The notes under the pieces are model-generated. The model searched no databases. It was not told the DNA's origin and saw only the letters and a program-made list of their open reading frames with translations. 64,000 nucleotides of DNA from Pseudomonadota bacterium (GTDB lineage Bacteria > Cyanobacteriota > Vampirovibrionia > Obscuribacterales > Obscuribacteraceae). This document shows, piece by piece, positions 46,939 through 55,620 of the stretch (positions within the stretch are counted from its first letter, which is position 1; every line of letters starts with the position of its first letter). The DNA lies in the NCBI GenBank assembly GCA_021325555.1, contig JAJPGY010000004.1:54508-118507 (forward strand), written 5' to 3'. The translations under genes and the position numbers were made by a program.

Positions 46939-48102
46939 ATGCCCGTAGGTCTCCGACATTCTAGCCTGTTTCTCTGCCTGCTTCTCGCGGGCCTGGCGCC
47001 GGGCTCCACCTGCCCGGCGGCAGCCGCGCGGCAGGATGCCGGCAGGCTGCCCGGGGAGCAATCGGCTGGCGGGCAGGCGGCTGGTGCCGGCATCGATGCC
47101 AGACAGCTGTATGACCAGGCGCTGAAGTCTTACACGGCCGGGCGCATGGGCGATGCGGCAAGCTATCTGCAGACGGTCCTCAGCAGCAACCCGCACTTCG
47201 CTGCCGCCCACAACCTGCTCGGCCGCATCTACCACCGGCAGGGCAAGCTCGACCTGGCGGCGTCCGAATATCAAAAGGCGCTGGATGAGGACCCCGGGCT
47301 GACCGAGGCTAAATACGACCTGGGCGTCGCCTGTCTCGATCAGAACAAGTTAAAGGAGGCGGAGCGGCTGCTCGAGGAGGTGTCCCACCAGCAGCCGAAG
47401 AATGCCGAGTGCCAGTACAATCTCGGGCTGGTGTACGAGCGGCTCAACAAGGGGGCGAAGGCGCTGGAGGCCAAAGAGAAGTCCGTCAAGCTGGCCCCCG
47501 AGAGTGCCGATGCCCACTACAGCCTGGGTCGCGCCTACCAGCAGGAGCACTTACTCGACAGGGCGATCGACGAGTACAGGAAGGCGCTCTCGATAAATCC
47601 GAACATGGTGGAGGCCCACAACAATCTCGGCGTGGCTTACGCCAGCCTGGGCAAATATCCCGAATCGGTAGCCGAATACCAGGCGGCGTTGAAGATAGAT
47701 CCCAACTATCCTGAGGCTCAGAGGAACCTGGGCTATGCCCAGGCGCACGTCACGCTGGGAATTACCTACTTCAACCAGGGCGATTACAAGAAAGCCTACG
47801 AGGAGTACAGAAGGGCGATCAAGATCGACCCCAACTACGCGGACGCCCACTACAACATGGCGGTCCTCTATCATAAGCAGGGGCAGCTGCAGATGGCTGC
47901 CGCGCACTACCAGGCAGCGATCAAGATCGATCCGAAAAATGCCAGGGCCCACAACAATCTGGGCGTCGTCTACTCGAAGCTGGGCAAGCTGGATCTGGCC
48001 GAGGCGGAGTACAAGGAGGCTCTGTCCCTCAAGCCCGGCTATGAGGAAGCCGGGCGCAACCTGCAGATGCTTCGCCAGGCGACCGGCCGGCCGGGACAGT
48101 AG
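46939..48102 (+). CDS. Exported TPR protein
   Basis: A 387-residue protein with a signal peptide (SLFLCLLLAGLAPGSTCPAAAA) and some eight canonical TPRs of 34 residues with strongly matching consensus, for example AEYQAALKIDPNYPEAQRNLG and AHYQAAIKIDPKNARAHNNLG. Repeats are more regular than in the divergent neighbour, which suggests recent repeat duplication. The ATG at 46939 is preferred since the signal peptide starts there; the frame is open back to 46786. The protein probably faces the periplasm and serves as a binding scaffold. It converges with the nucleotidase gene. Confidence 0.85.
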   Translation: MPVGLRHSSLFLCLLLAGLAPGSTCPAAAARQDAGRLPGEQSAGGQAAGAGIDARQLYDQALKSYTAGRMGDAASYLQTVLSSNPHFAAAHNLLGRIYHRQGKLDLAASEYQKALDEDPGLTEAKYDLGVACLDQNKLKEAERLLEEVSHQQPKNAECQYNLGLVYERLNKGAKALEAKEKSVKLAPESADAHYSLGRAYQQEHLLDRAIDEYRKALSINPNMVEAHNNLGVAYASLGKYPESVAEYQAALKIDPNYPEAQRNLGYAQAHVTLGITYFNQGDYKKAYEEYRRAIKIDPNYADAHYNMAVLYHKQGQLQMAAAHYQAAIKIDPKNARAHNNLGVVYSKLGKLDLAEAEYKEALSLKPGYEEAGRNLQMLRQATGRPGQ

Positions 48103-48114
48103 GGTGCCGGCGTC

Positions 48115-50073
48115 TTATTGCGCCCGGTATTGAAGCGGGGAGCTCACCGTCGTATTTGCCAGAGCGGCTTTGGGTGGATGGATCACCACCGCCAGCCACG
48201 ACTTTTGCCCCCGCTCATTTTCGCTGCCTGCCCGGCTGCGATCGCCGGGAACCTCGAGCGGCATCTGCCAGAAGTACTCCCCCGCGTCGTCCGCCACGGC
48301 GCCGCTGACCAGGATCCGCGGCTCGGAGAGCGGCACCGGCACCGGTGCCGACCCGGCGATCCAGTCCACCCCCTGTCCGGAGCCGGCTACCAGGGTAAGC
48401 GTGGAATGCGGCGCCGCCCCACGCAGCTCGAGTATTTGCTTGCCGCGGTGGCTGACCAGGCTGAGAACCTGACCGGAGACCGCCGCAATCCTGGACGGTG
48501 GCTGGGGAAGAATCGTCTTGTGGCGAATGAGATAAGCTGACAGCACAGCAGCAAGCCTTTCCTGCGTGGGCTGGATGTCCGTCGCCCCGGAGAAATCGTA
48601 TCCTTCGCCGCCATGGAAGGTGTAATCGTTGACGGCGATCTTGTACTGCCGATCAGGGTCCAGCGGCTGCCACCGCCCGTGGTTGTCCACGGCCTGGACG
48701 AAAAGAATGCGTGAGCCGGGCGGCCTGCTCACGTCGTATGCGAATTTCAGCCCGTGCACATCCAGGAAGCGGCCGCCGGAGCCGCCCGAGACGCTGTGCT
48801 CGAGCACGCTCTTGATCGTCTTTCCGGTGACCGTGGCCAGCACCAGTTTGTTGTCAAAGGGAAGAATCCCCTCGACGCTCTCGCTGGTGACGAGGCCTTT
48901 TTCCAGCCCGCCTCTCATGCCGCCGCGGTTCTGGAAGGCGATTGTCGCACCATAGGCAGCGCCCCTTTCGGCCAGCGCGTCGCAAATCAGGTCTCCGATC
49001 GGAGAATCCCACGGGTAAAAGGCAGATCGCCCGTCGATGTAATTGAGCGCCGTGGCCAGGACTTGGTTGCGCAGGGCGGCGATCGGTTTGCCTTTTTCCC
49101 TCAGAAACGCTTGCACATCCGGTTCCTGGGGGATGCTCGTGTCGATGTGGAAGAGGTGATAGTCGGTCGCCGGCAGGATCACCCGTCCCCGGCCGTCAAA
49201 GGCCAGGCGCAGCTCGCCGAGGTTCCTGCCATAAGCGCCGGTTTGAACGATTACGGTGGCCGTGCCGTCCTCGTGTCTGACCACAATCGGCTTTTCCAGG
49301 CGGGTGTGGCTGTGCCCGCCGATGATGGCGTCGACCTGGGGGATCTGCTCGGCCAGCTCGCGGTCGCGCTCCACGCCCGTGTGCGTGACCAGGATGATCT
49401 TGTCCACGCCCTGCTCCTGCAATCTCGCCACCGCGGCCTTGACCGGCTCCATCCAGTTGGGACCGGGATCTTTGATGCGGACCTGTCCCAGGGTAAGGCA
49501 GACCTCCTGGAGATCCGGGGTGATCACACCCACGAAGCCGACCTTGCGGCTGTCGATGGTCTTCACCACCGACGGTTTGACCTCCTCGGCCAGCGCGGGC
49601 ACAGCCGAGGCATCCAGGTTCGAGCAGATGATGTCGAATTTGGCCGCCTTCAGCTGGGCGGCCAGGTTCTCCGGCCCGTCATCGAACTCGTGATTGCCGA
49701 TCGTATAGATGTCGTAACCGAGCATGTTGAGCAGGGCCACCTCAACCGCCCCGTGATAGAACTTGAAAAAGGGGGTGCCCTGGAATATGTCGCCGGCGTC
49801 CACGGCCAGCACATGGGGCGCGCTGCGCCGGATGCTCCTTATGAGGTGGGCAATCCTGGCCTCGCCGCCCACCGCCTTGCCGTGCTCGAGGAAGGGCTCG
49901 TCGTGGGAATGGAGATCGTTGGTGTGTAAGATCGTGATTACGAGATCCGGCTTGCCAGCGTCCTGGGCGCCGGCGGCCGTGGACAACCGGACAAGGAGGA
50001 GGGAGACGAAAATGACGATCGCCAGGGCCAGGGTTCTGGCGTTCGCGGCCGCTGTCAATTTAGCTTTCGCCAT
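48115..50073 (-). CDS. UshA-like 5'-nucleotidase / 2',3'-cyclic phosphodiesterase
   Basis: A 652-residue exported metallophosphatase. The signal peptide (LALAIVIFVSLLLVRLSTAAGAQ) is followed by the calcineurin-like domain with ITILHTNDLHSH, VDAGDIFQGTP, IGNHEFDDG and GGHSHTRL (the metal ligands), then the 5'-nucleotidase C-terminal domain (DLICDALAE, FQNRGGMR, YDFSGATD). It degrades nucleotides or UDP-sugars in the periplasm. The ATG at 50073 has AAGGACAG upstream. The first 62 bases overlap the divergent gene starting at 50012. About 150 residues at the C-terminus are not recognised. Confidence 0.9.
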   Translation of the reverse strand: MAKAKLTAAANARTLALAIVIFVSLLLVRLSTAAGAQDAGKPDLVITILHTNDLHSHDEPFLEHGKAVGGEARIAHLIRSIRRSAPHVLAVDAGDIFQGTPFFKFYHGAVEVALLNMLGYDIYTIGNHEFDDGPENLAAQLKAAKFDIICSNLDASAVPALAEEVKPSVVKTIDSRKVGFVGVITPDLQEVCLTLGQVRIKDPGPNWMEPVKAAVARLQEQGVDKIILVTHTGVERDRELAEQIPQVDAIIGGHSHTRLEKPIVVRHEDGTATVIVQTGAYGRNLGELRLAFDGRGRVILPATDYHLFHIDTSIPQEPDVQAFLREKGKPIAALRNQVLATALNYIDGRSAFYPWDSPIGDLICDALAERGAAYGATIAFQNRGGMRGGLEKGLVTSESVEGILPFDNKLVLATVTGKTIKSVLEHSVSGGSGGRFLDVHGLKFAYDVSRPPGSRILFVQAVDNHGRWQPLDPDRQYKIAVNDYTFHGGEGYDFSGATDIQPTQERLAAVLSAYLIRHKTILPQPPSRIAAVSGQVLSLVSHRGKQILELRGAAPHSTLTLVAGSGQGVDWIAGSAPVPVPLSEPRILVSGAVADDAGEYFWQMPLEVPGDRSRAGSENERGQKSWLAVVIHPPKAALANTTVSSPLQYRAQ

Positions 50074-50689
50074 CGTTTTTCTGTCCTTCCCCGTCTTCTT
50101 CCCGCAGGGTGGCTCGCCTGCCTGGGCGGAGTCACCGGTCCGCACCGTCGCCGGCGAGTTTGTCGGCGAGTCCGGGTCGCCGGTGACGGTCACCAGGTGC
50201 CGGACCGACCTCGACCTCGATCCTTTTGGCGCCCCGGTTGATGCCCGAACGTACATTGATTATAAGAACATCGGCGACAGGCCGATACAGGCAGTCAAGT
50301 TCAGGGTTCGTTTTGTCGACGGCGAGGGCTCGGACCGCGGCACGTTTCACGCGCCGGACACGCGCCTGGTCGCTCCCGGCGCCCTCGGCTCCGGACGCTG
50401 GCGGACCGAGAAGGTCGACCCCCGCGTGCAGGCGCTCAAGGTTCGGGTGCTGCAGGTAAAGCTTGCCGACGGGTCCGTCTGGGAGAGCGCCAGGATGGCC
50501 GACATTGCCGGGCCGGGAAGCGGACGGCCGGCAGCGGACGCCCCGGCTGCCGCCCCGGCTGCCGCCCCGGCAGCGGACACCCCGGCTGCCGCCCCGCCAC
50601 CGCCGCCGGCCGCCGCGCCGGGCTCCGGGGACGGACCGGGCGGACCCCGGCCGGCAGGGCCGGGCGAGGATCCGTTCGCCCGGGATTAA
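50012..50689 (+). CDS. Secreted protein with Pro/Ala-rich tail
   Basis: A 225-residue exported protein. The N-terminal signal peptide (AFAAAVNLAFAIVFLSFPVFF) ends near AWAES. The mature part has about 110 residues of beta-type sequence (for example VDARTYIDYKNIGDRPIQAVKFRVRFVDGEG), then a Pro/Ala tail made of repeated AAAP units (about 175-215). No family recognised. AAGGAGGAGGGA before the ATG at 50012 is among the best ribosome sites in the window. Its first 62 bases lie antisense to the start of the nucleotidase gene, so the two signal peptides are encoded on opposite strands of the same DNA. Confidence 0.75.
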   Translation: MTIARARVLAFAAAVNLAFAIVFLSFPVFFPQGGSPAWAESPVRTVAGEFVGESGSPVTVTRCRTDLDLDPFGAPVDARTYIDYKNIGDRPIQAVKFRVRFVDGEGSDRGTFHAPDTRLVAPGALGSGRWRTEKVDPRVQALKVRVLQVKLADGSVWESARMADIAGPGSGRPAADAPAAAPAAAPAADTPAAAPPPPPAAAPGSGDGPGGPRPAGPGEDPFARD

Positions 50690-50778
50690 TCCTCACCTTT
50701 TCAAGAAGCGCGGATATCGCGATGCCGGTGTATCGTATATGCATCGCGTTAGCACTGCTATTTTCAAGGGGTTGCCTG

Positions 50779-51099
50779 ATGACATCCCGTGCCCGCTTCT
50801 TCGTCGCCGGAGTTGCCGTATCGGCCGTCTGCTTCCTTTTGGCGTCGATGACCTGGCAATATGTGCTGGGCTTGTTCATGCTGGCCGGTGTCGGCTGGGG
50901 GGTCTGGCTTTGGCTTGCCGAGCTGGAGCGCGAGCAGCAACGGGCTCGCGAGGCGCGCTGCCGTCGCCGGCGTCTGGCTTCCGGCAAGAGGGCGCCCTGG
51001 AACCGCCAGGAAGAGGAAAGCGCCGACAACGTGTACCAGCTCCCGCTGCGGGACTGGTCGCGCTCTGCCAGGCCGGGCAGAACCGGGGCCGTGGAATAG
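50779..51099 (+). CDS. Small two-helix membrane protein
   Basis: A 106-residue protein with two hydrophobic helices (FFVAGVAVSAVCFLLASM and YVLGLFMLAGVGWGVWLWL) separated by a short turn, then a basic, Arg-rich cytoplasmic tail (EREQQRAREARCRRRRLASG). No family recognised. AAGGGG lies about 7 bases before the ATG at 50779. It follows the Pro/Ala-tailed secreted protein after 89 bases and precedes mutM. Confidence 0.6.
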   Translation: MTSRARFFVAGVAVSAVCFLLASMTWQYVLGLFMLAGVGWGVWLWLAELEREQQRAREARCRRRRLASGKRAPWNRQEEESADNVYQLPLRDWSRSARPGRTGAVE

Positions 51100-51243
51100 A
51101 GCAGCGGCGGCCGGGGGCCGGCGGATCCGCGGCGCTGGTATCGCCGGCGGTGAGCTTTTCCGCCCGGCCCGGGCGGGCCTGCCGCAATGGTAGGATCTGA
51201 GCAGCGGCCCGCAGGTGAGATGCCGCTGCAGGTTGGGTTGAAA

Positions 51244-52080
51244 GTGCCGGAGCTGCCCGAAGTCGAAACTGTCCGCAGAGGTCTGGACTCACGCCTGCCG
51301 GGCAAGAGGATTGTCTTTGTCGAGGTTCTGCGGCCCGATTCGATCGGGCACCCGACCGCCCGCCAGTTCTGCCGCTTGCTGCCCGGACACCTCTTTGCCT
51401 CGGTGGCGCGGCGCGGCAAATATCTGCTTGCCTCCTTCGACAACGGCGCCGGGCTGGCCGTGCATCTGCGCATGTCCGGACGCCTGCTGGTAGCCGAGCC
51501 CGGGACGCCGGCGGGCAGCCATCTGCGGGTGCGCATGCGGCTGGATGATGGTCTGGAGCTGCGCTTCGAGGACATGCGTGTCTTCGGCCGCCTCTGGTAT
51601 GTTCCTTACGGGCGCGCCTTCGAGGAGGTGATCCCCGGGCTGGCCGAGCTCGGGCCGGAGCCGCTGGCAGGGTTTGCTGGGCGCCACCTGAAGGAGGCAT
51701 TCCGCAATCGCCGGCAAGCCGTCAAATCGGCCCTGCTCGATCAGACCCTGGTCTCCGGCATCGGGAATATCTACGCCGACGAGTCGCTGTTCGAGGCCGG
51801 CATCCACCCGGCGAAGTCCGCCTGCGAGCTGAAAGCCGCCGAGCTCAATTGTCTGGCAGAAAAGATCCGCCTGGTTTTGAGCAGGGCGATCGAGCTCGGC
51901 GGCTCTTCCATCCGTGACTACAGGGACAGCTACGGCGTCAACGGCAGCTATCAGCACCAGTCGCTGGTTTACGGCCGGGCCGGACAGCCCTGCCGCCGCT
52001 GCGGCCGAAAGGTGGAGAAGGTCAAGCTTTCCGGCCGCTCGACGCACTTCTGCCCGCACTGCCAGCCCCCGGGCGGATAG
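51244..52080 (+). CDS. mutM: Formamidopyrimidine-DNA glycosylase
   Basis: MutM (Fpg) excises 8-oxoguanine and formamidopyrimidines and nicks the DNA. The enzyme needs Pro as its second residue, and a GTG start at 51244 gives exactly the required PELPEVE. The frame is open further upstream but would bury the catalytic Pro. The protein then has 278 residues: HLRMSGRL, the QTLVSGIGNIYADE helix-two-turn-helix region and the C-terminal zinc finger CRRCGRKVEKVKLSGRST then CPHC. The ribosome site is weak. Identification is secure. Confidence 0.95.
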   Translation: MPELPEVETVRRGLDSRLPGKRIVFVEVLRPDSIGHPTARQFCRLLPGHLFASVARRGKYLLASFDNGAGLAVHLRMSGRLLVAEPGTPAGSHLRVRMRLDDGLELRFEDMRVFGRLWYVPYGRAFEEVIPGLAELGPEPLAGFAGRHLKEAFRNRRQAVKSALLDQTLVSGIGNIYADESLFEAGIHPAKSACELKAAELNCLAEKIRLVLSRAIELGGSSIRDYRDSYGVNGSYQHQSLVYGRAGQPCRRCGRKVEKVKLSGRSTHFCPHCQPPGG

Positions 52081-52235
52081 CTCATTGCCGGGATCCGCAA
52101 GCCCGATTCCGGGGCGCGGGGTCGCCCGCGTGACGAGGGATCGTGGAGGAGCGAAGCTCAGCGGAAGACGGCCAATCATTCAGATGCACATGACACAGCG
52201 GTTGTCGCAGGGGGTATCCCCTGCCGTCAGCGGCT

Positions 52236-53678
52236 TCAGAACTGGAAGTAGAGGAAGCGGTTGGCCTCGTCTGGCATGAGCGCCAGCATCATGAAGATGA
52301 GGAAGGTGCAGTAAAAGGCCTTGGCCCAACGCGGCGCCCGACCGAAAAAGTTGGTGTCGCGGGCGAACTCGGAGATCACGTGGGCTATGAACAGGCCGGC
52401 CAGAACGAAGGGGATGAGCGGGACGATGATGGGCGCCTTCGAGGTGAGGATGGCCAGATGGCCTCTGGGCCAGAGTTCGGCGAGGTTGAGCATGCGGAAA
52501 ATCATGGCCAGGGCCGCCCGGTTGCTTTCGGCCCGGAAGAAAACATAGCTCAGGCAGAAGGCGTGGAAGGTGATGAAGATGGCGATTACGTGCCAGAGCC
52601 GCGTCTTGACGAAGCTGCCCAGCCACGCCACTTTGTTGTAGGTGTTCATCCAGATCCGGTGAATGATCAAGGAGACTCCCTGGAACGCTCCCCAGGCCAC
52701 GAAGTGCAGCGCCGCCCCGTGCCACAGCCCGGCAAGCGCCGTGGTGATGAGCAGGTTGCGGTAAATGAGCGGTGTCGAGCAACGCGAGCCGCCCAGGGGA
52801 AAGTACACGTAATCGCGGAACCAGATCGACAGCGATATATGCTGGCGGTGCCAGAGCTCGCGGATGTTGTTGGCCATGTAGGGCACGTTGAAATTGGGCG
52901 GCACGGTGATGCCGAGCATGAGCGACGAGCCGATGGCGATGTCCGTGTAACCGGAGAAATCGCAGTACACCTGGAAAGCAAAGGCATAAGTGGCCAGCCA
53001 CAGCTCGAGCGTGCTGAAGGCGGCGGGATGACCGTACACCAGGTTGACGAAGTAGGCCAGGTTGTCCGCCAGCAGGATCTTCTTTGCCAGCCCGTGCAGG
53101 ACCAGCACGAAGCCGGCGTCGAACCGGTCGCGATCGAAGCGGACCCCCTCCTCCATCTGGGGCATGAAGTCCTGATACCGTTTGATCGGACCGGCAATCT
53201 GGGTGGGAAAGAAGCCGGCGAATACGGCAAAGTGCAGAAAGCTCTTGACCGGGTCCTGCCCTTTGTAGACCTCGATTACGTAGTGGAGAAACTCGAAGGT
53301 GAAAAACGAGATCCCCAGGGGCAGGATGACGTGTATGACCATGGCCGCGTGCGGCACGCTGAGCGCGTCCAGGACCCGTAAGCCGAGCTGGAGGAAGAAG
53401 TTGGAGTACTTGAAGTAGCCAAGCAGGCCGATGTTGAAGACAAGCGCCATCACCAGCCAGAACTTTCTGGTGGCATGGGCGGAGGCGATGAGCAAGCCGA
53501 AAACCCAGTTGGCGAAGGTCATGCCGATAATCAAAAGCAGGTAGATCGGGTTCCAGCTGGCGTAAAAGATGTAGCTGCCCACCAGCAAAACTGCCGGGCG
53601 CAGCCGGGCCGGCATCAGCCAGTAGGCGGCCAGGACGATGGGCAGAAAGATGATGTACTGCAGGCTGTTGAAAAGCAC
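52236..53678 (-). CDS. MBOAT-family O-acyltransferase (AlgI/DltB type)
   Basis: A 480-residue, about ten-helix membrane protein that moves acyl groups to extracellular polymers. The AlgI-type signature NNIRELWHRQHISLSIWFRDYVYFPLGG and the catalytic His in GLWHGAALHFVAWGAFQG are present. The start is set at GTG 53678 (LFNSLQYIIFLP, the family beginning); ATG 53708 would add ten residues. A TATAAT box sits 6 bases upstream of that GTG, too close for a normal leader. No DltD, AlgJ or AlgX partner is encoded nearby, so the polymer acylated is unknown. It converges with mutM. Confidence 0.9.
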   Translation of the reverse strand: MLFNSLQYIIFLPIVLAAYWLMPARLRPAVLLVGSYIFYASWNPIYLLLIIGMTFANWVFGLLIASAHATRKFWLVMALVFNIGLLGYFKYSNFFLQLGLRVLDALSVPHAAMVIHVILPLGISFFTFEFLHYVIEVYKGQDPVKSFLHFAVFAGFFPTQIAGPIKRYQDFMPQMEEGVRFDRDRFDAGFVLVLHGLAKKILLADNLAYFVNLVYGHPAAFSTLELWLATYAFAFQVYCDFSGYTDIAIGSSLMLGITVPPNFNVPYMANNIRELWHRQHISLSIWFRDYVYFPLGGSRCSTPLIYRNLLITTALAGLWHGAALHFVAWGAFQGVSLIIHRIWMNTYNKVAWLGSFVKTRLWHVIAIFITFHAFCLSYVFFRAESNRAALAMIFRMLNLAELWPRGHLAILTSKAPIIVPLIPFVLAGLFIAHVISEFARDTNFFGRAPRWAKAFYCTFLIFMMLALMPDEANRFLYFQF

Positions 53679-53907
53679 GGGGCGATTATAGCCGAAATAG
53701 CCTGCCATTTGCCGGGCAGGAGCGATCGCCGGTATGCCACTGCCGGCGGTATCACATTCGGCTTGCAAGACCCCGGCTTTCCATGCCGCTTCGGGCAGTC
53801 CGCCCGCCCCGGATTAGAGAAATTTACCCTGGATTAGCAGGAACACATGTCGGTTTCGCGCGGGACTGGGAACAACACAGGTAGTCCCCTTTACGTGATT
53901 TACAGCC

Positions 53908-55599
53908 ATGCTTCGTATAGGCAAACCCAATAAAGCTCCGGAGGCGAATGTCCGCTTGCCTCAAATGGCCTCGATTCCGAGCGCCGACGATCTGCAGTTC
54001 ACCCTTGTCAGAGCCCAGAAAAACTGGCGCAGCACGATAGAGCTGCCCTGGAAGCTTCCCGAGCAGGACTACGTCTTTATCTTGACCGTGAAGTGCGATC
54101 TCAATTCCGGAGAGCCTTCCTGGATGCTCTATCGCAACGACGACTCCGGCTCGCACATGCTGTGGAGCTACGTCAGCTCGGACATTCACCTGATTCGCAG
54201 CCTGATTCGCACCGAGTCGTCCGCCCCGGGCGCCGGCGGACTTCTGACCGACGAGGTCTGCCAGGTGGATCCGGCAACCTCGCTGGCGGTGCTGGTCGGA
54301 GATGCGGTGATGGTCAATGCCGAGCCGCCGGGCGAGCGGGAACACGAGCGCCCGCCGGCAGCCGGGGCGGCGGGCGGGCAGGGCCGGCAGTGCGAACCGG
54401 CAGCCGAGCCGGGGCCTTGCCTGAAGGAAAGTTCAGACAGCGGGCTTGCCGGCGACCTGCGCAAGAGCCAGATGCCCGCCCTCCTGCAGTCGATCGCCAT
54501 GGGGAGCATGACCGGGCGGCTGGAGCTGGTGCACGGTGAAAAGACCGGCGAGCTGTTTTTCGAGGAAGGAATTTTGCGGCACGCCTCCTTGCCCGGCGCC
54601 CTCGGCGACGCGGCCGCCCTGGAGATGATTACCTGGCGGCAGGGCCGCTTCCGATTTCTCGAGGGCGAGCGCTCGCTGCACCAGAGCGTGGAGAAGCGGC
54701 TGGACACCCTGCTCATGGAGGGCATCGCCCTTGTCGATCAGGCGGACTTCCTGACCAGAGCCGGGATACACGACCGCGCCCGCCTGGTGAGGAAGTGTCC
54801 GGACATATCCGATGACGACTTCGCGCTCACCATGCTCGACCGGGTCCCTGTCGATTTCCACCTGCTCAAGAGCTTTTACGACCGGATAGACGATCGCAAG
54901 ACCCTGGCAGACATTCTCCAGCAGCAGCCGCTGGCGCCCACCCAGTGGACGCCTGTCCTCTACAACCTGGTCAGCCGCAATCTGGTCGTGGCGGCAGACG
55001 CGGTCGCTGGACAGGAGGCGCCCCTGCCGCCGCCGGTGACCCTCAATGTATCGATGATCGAGGGGGTGCTGAAGACGCTGTCGCGATCCGAGACCGGCGT
55101 GCTCGGCTACCCGGCTTTGATCTACTTCCTCGACCAGGAGACGCGCCGCCTCCGGCGCGGCGGGCACCCCTTTTCGCTGGTGGTCTTCGACCTCTGTCTC
55201 ATGGACAGGAGCCAGCCGTCCGGCTTGAGGCCGCTGCCCATACAATCGGCGCGGGAGATAGCCAGCCGCATCAAGGCGGCCAAACGGGAGCTGGATCTGC
55301 TCACTCATTTCGAGACGTTCGATTTTGCGCTCCTGCTGCCGCACACCGATGTGGACGGGGCAGCCACCTTCATCCGGCGCCTGGAGAGGATAATCTCCGG
55401 CGACCCGCTCAACAACACGATTCACGCCCAGAGCGTCGTCTCCTATTTCGGGATCGCGGGCATGCCCCAGGACTGCGAGGATCCCGGCGTGCTGCTGGCA
55501 GCGGCCAGGCAGGCCAAGGAGACGGCCGGAAGGCGGCAGCTGCCGCTTATGCTCTTCCGCGATCTCTTTTCGCTCGAGGAGGTCCATCCTCCGGCTTGA
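53908..55599 (+). CDS. DUF4388 regulator with degenerate GGDEF domain
   Basis: A 563-residue cytoplasmic regulator. Residues about 1-140 are unrecognised. Residues about 180-290 are a DUF4388 (PatA-type) domain: LLQSIAMGSMTGRLELVH, GELFFEEGILRHASLPG, MITWRQGRFRF. Residues about 385-545 have the fold pattern of a diguanylate cyclase (YPALIYFLDQETRRLRRGGHPFSLVVFDL, FALLLPHTDVDGAATFIRRLE) but the GGDEF motif is replaced by ETFDF at about 469-473, so it should not make cyclic di-GMP. It may bind nucleotide or act as a partner to the active cyclase encoded at 56.7 kb. It converges with the membrane protein gene at 55621. Confidence 0.8.
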   Translation: MLRIGKPNKAPEANVRLPQMASIPSADDLQFTLVRAQKNWRSTIELPWKLPEQDYVFILTVKCDLNSGEPSWMLYRNDDSGSHMLWSYVSSDIHLIRSLIRTESSAPGAGGLLTDEVCQVDPATSLAVLVGDAVMVNAEPPGEREHERPPAAGAAGGQGRQCEPAAEPGPCLKESSDSGLAGDLRKSQMPALLQSIAMGSMTGRLELVHGEKTGELFFEEGILRHASLPGALGDAAALEMITWRQGRFRFLEGERSLHQSVEKRLDTLLMEGIALVDQADFLTRAGIHDRARLVRKCPDISDDDFALTMLDRVPVDFHLLKSFYDRIDDRKTLADILQQQPLAPTQWTPVLYNLVSRNLVVAADAVAGQEAPLPPPVTLNVSMIEGVLKTLSRSETGVLGYPALIYFLDQETRRLRRGGHPFSLVVFDLCLMDRSQPSGLRPLPIQSAREIASRIKAAKRELDLLTHFETFDFALLLPHTDVDGAATFIRRLERIISGDPLNNTIHAQSVVSYFGIAGMPQDCEDPGVLLAAARQAKETAGRRQLPLMLFRDLFSLEEVHPPA

Positions 55600-55620
55600 C
55601 CCGGCTGGATGGGGGTCGCC

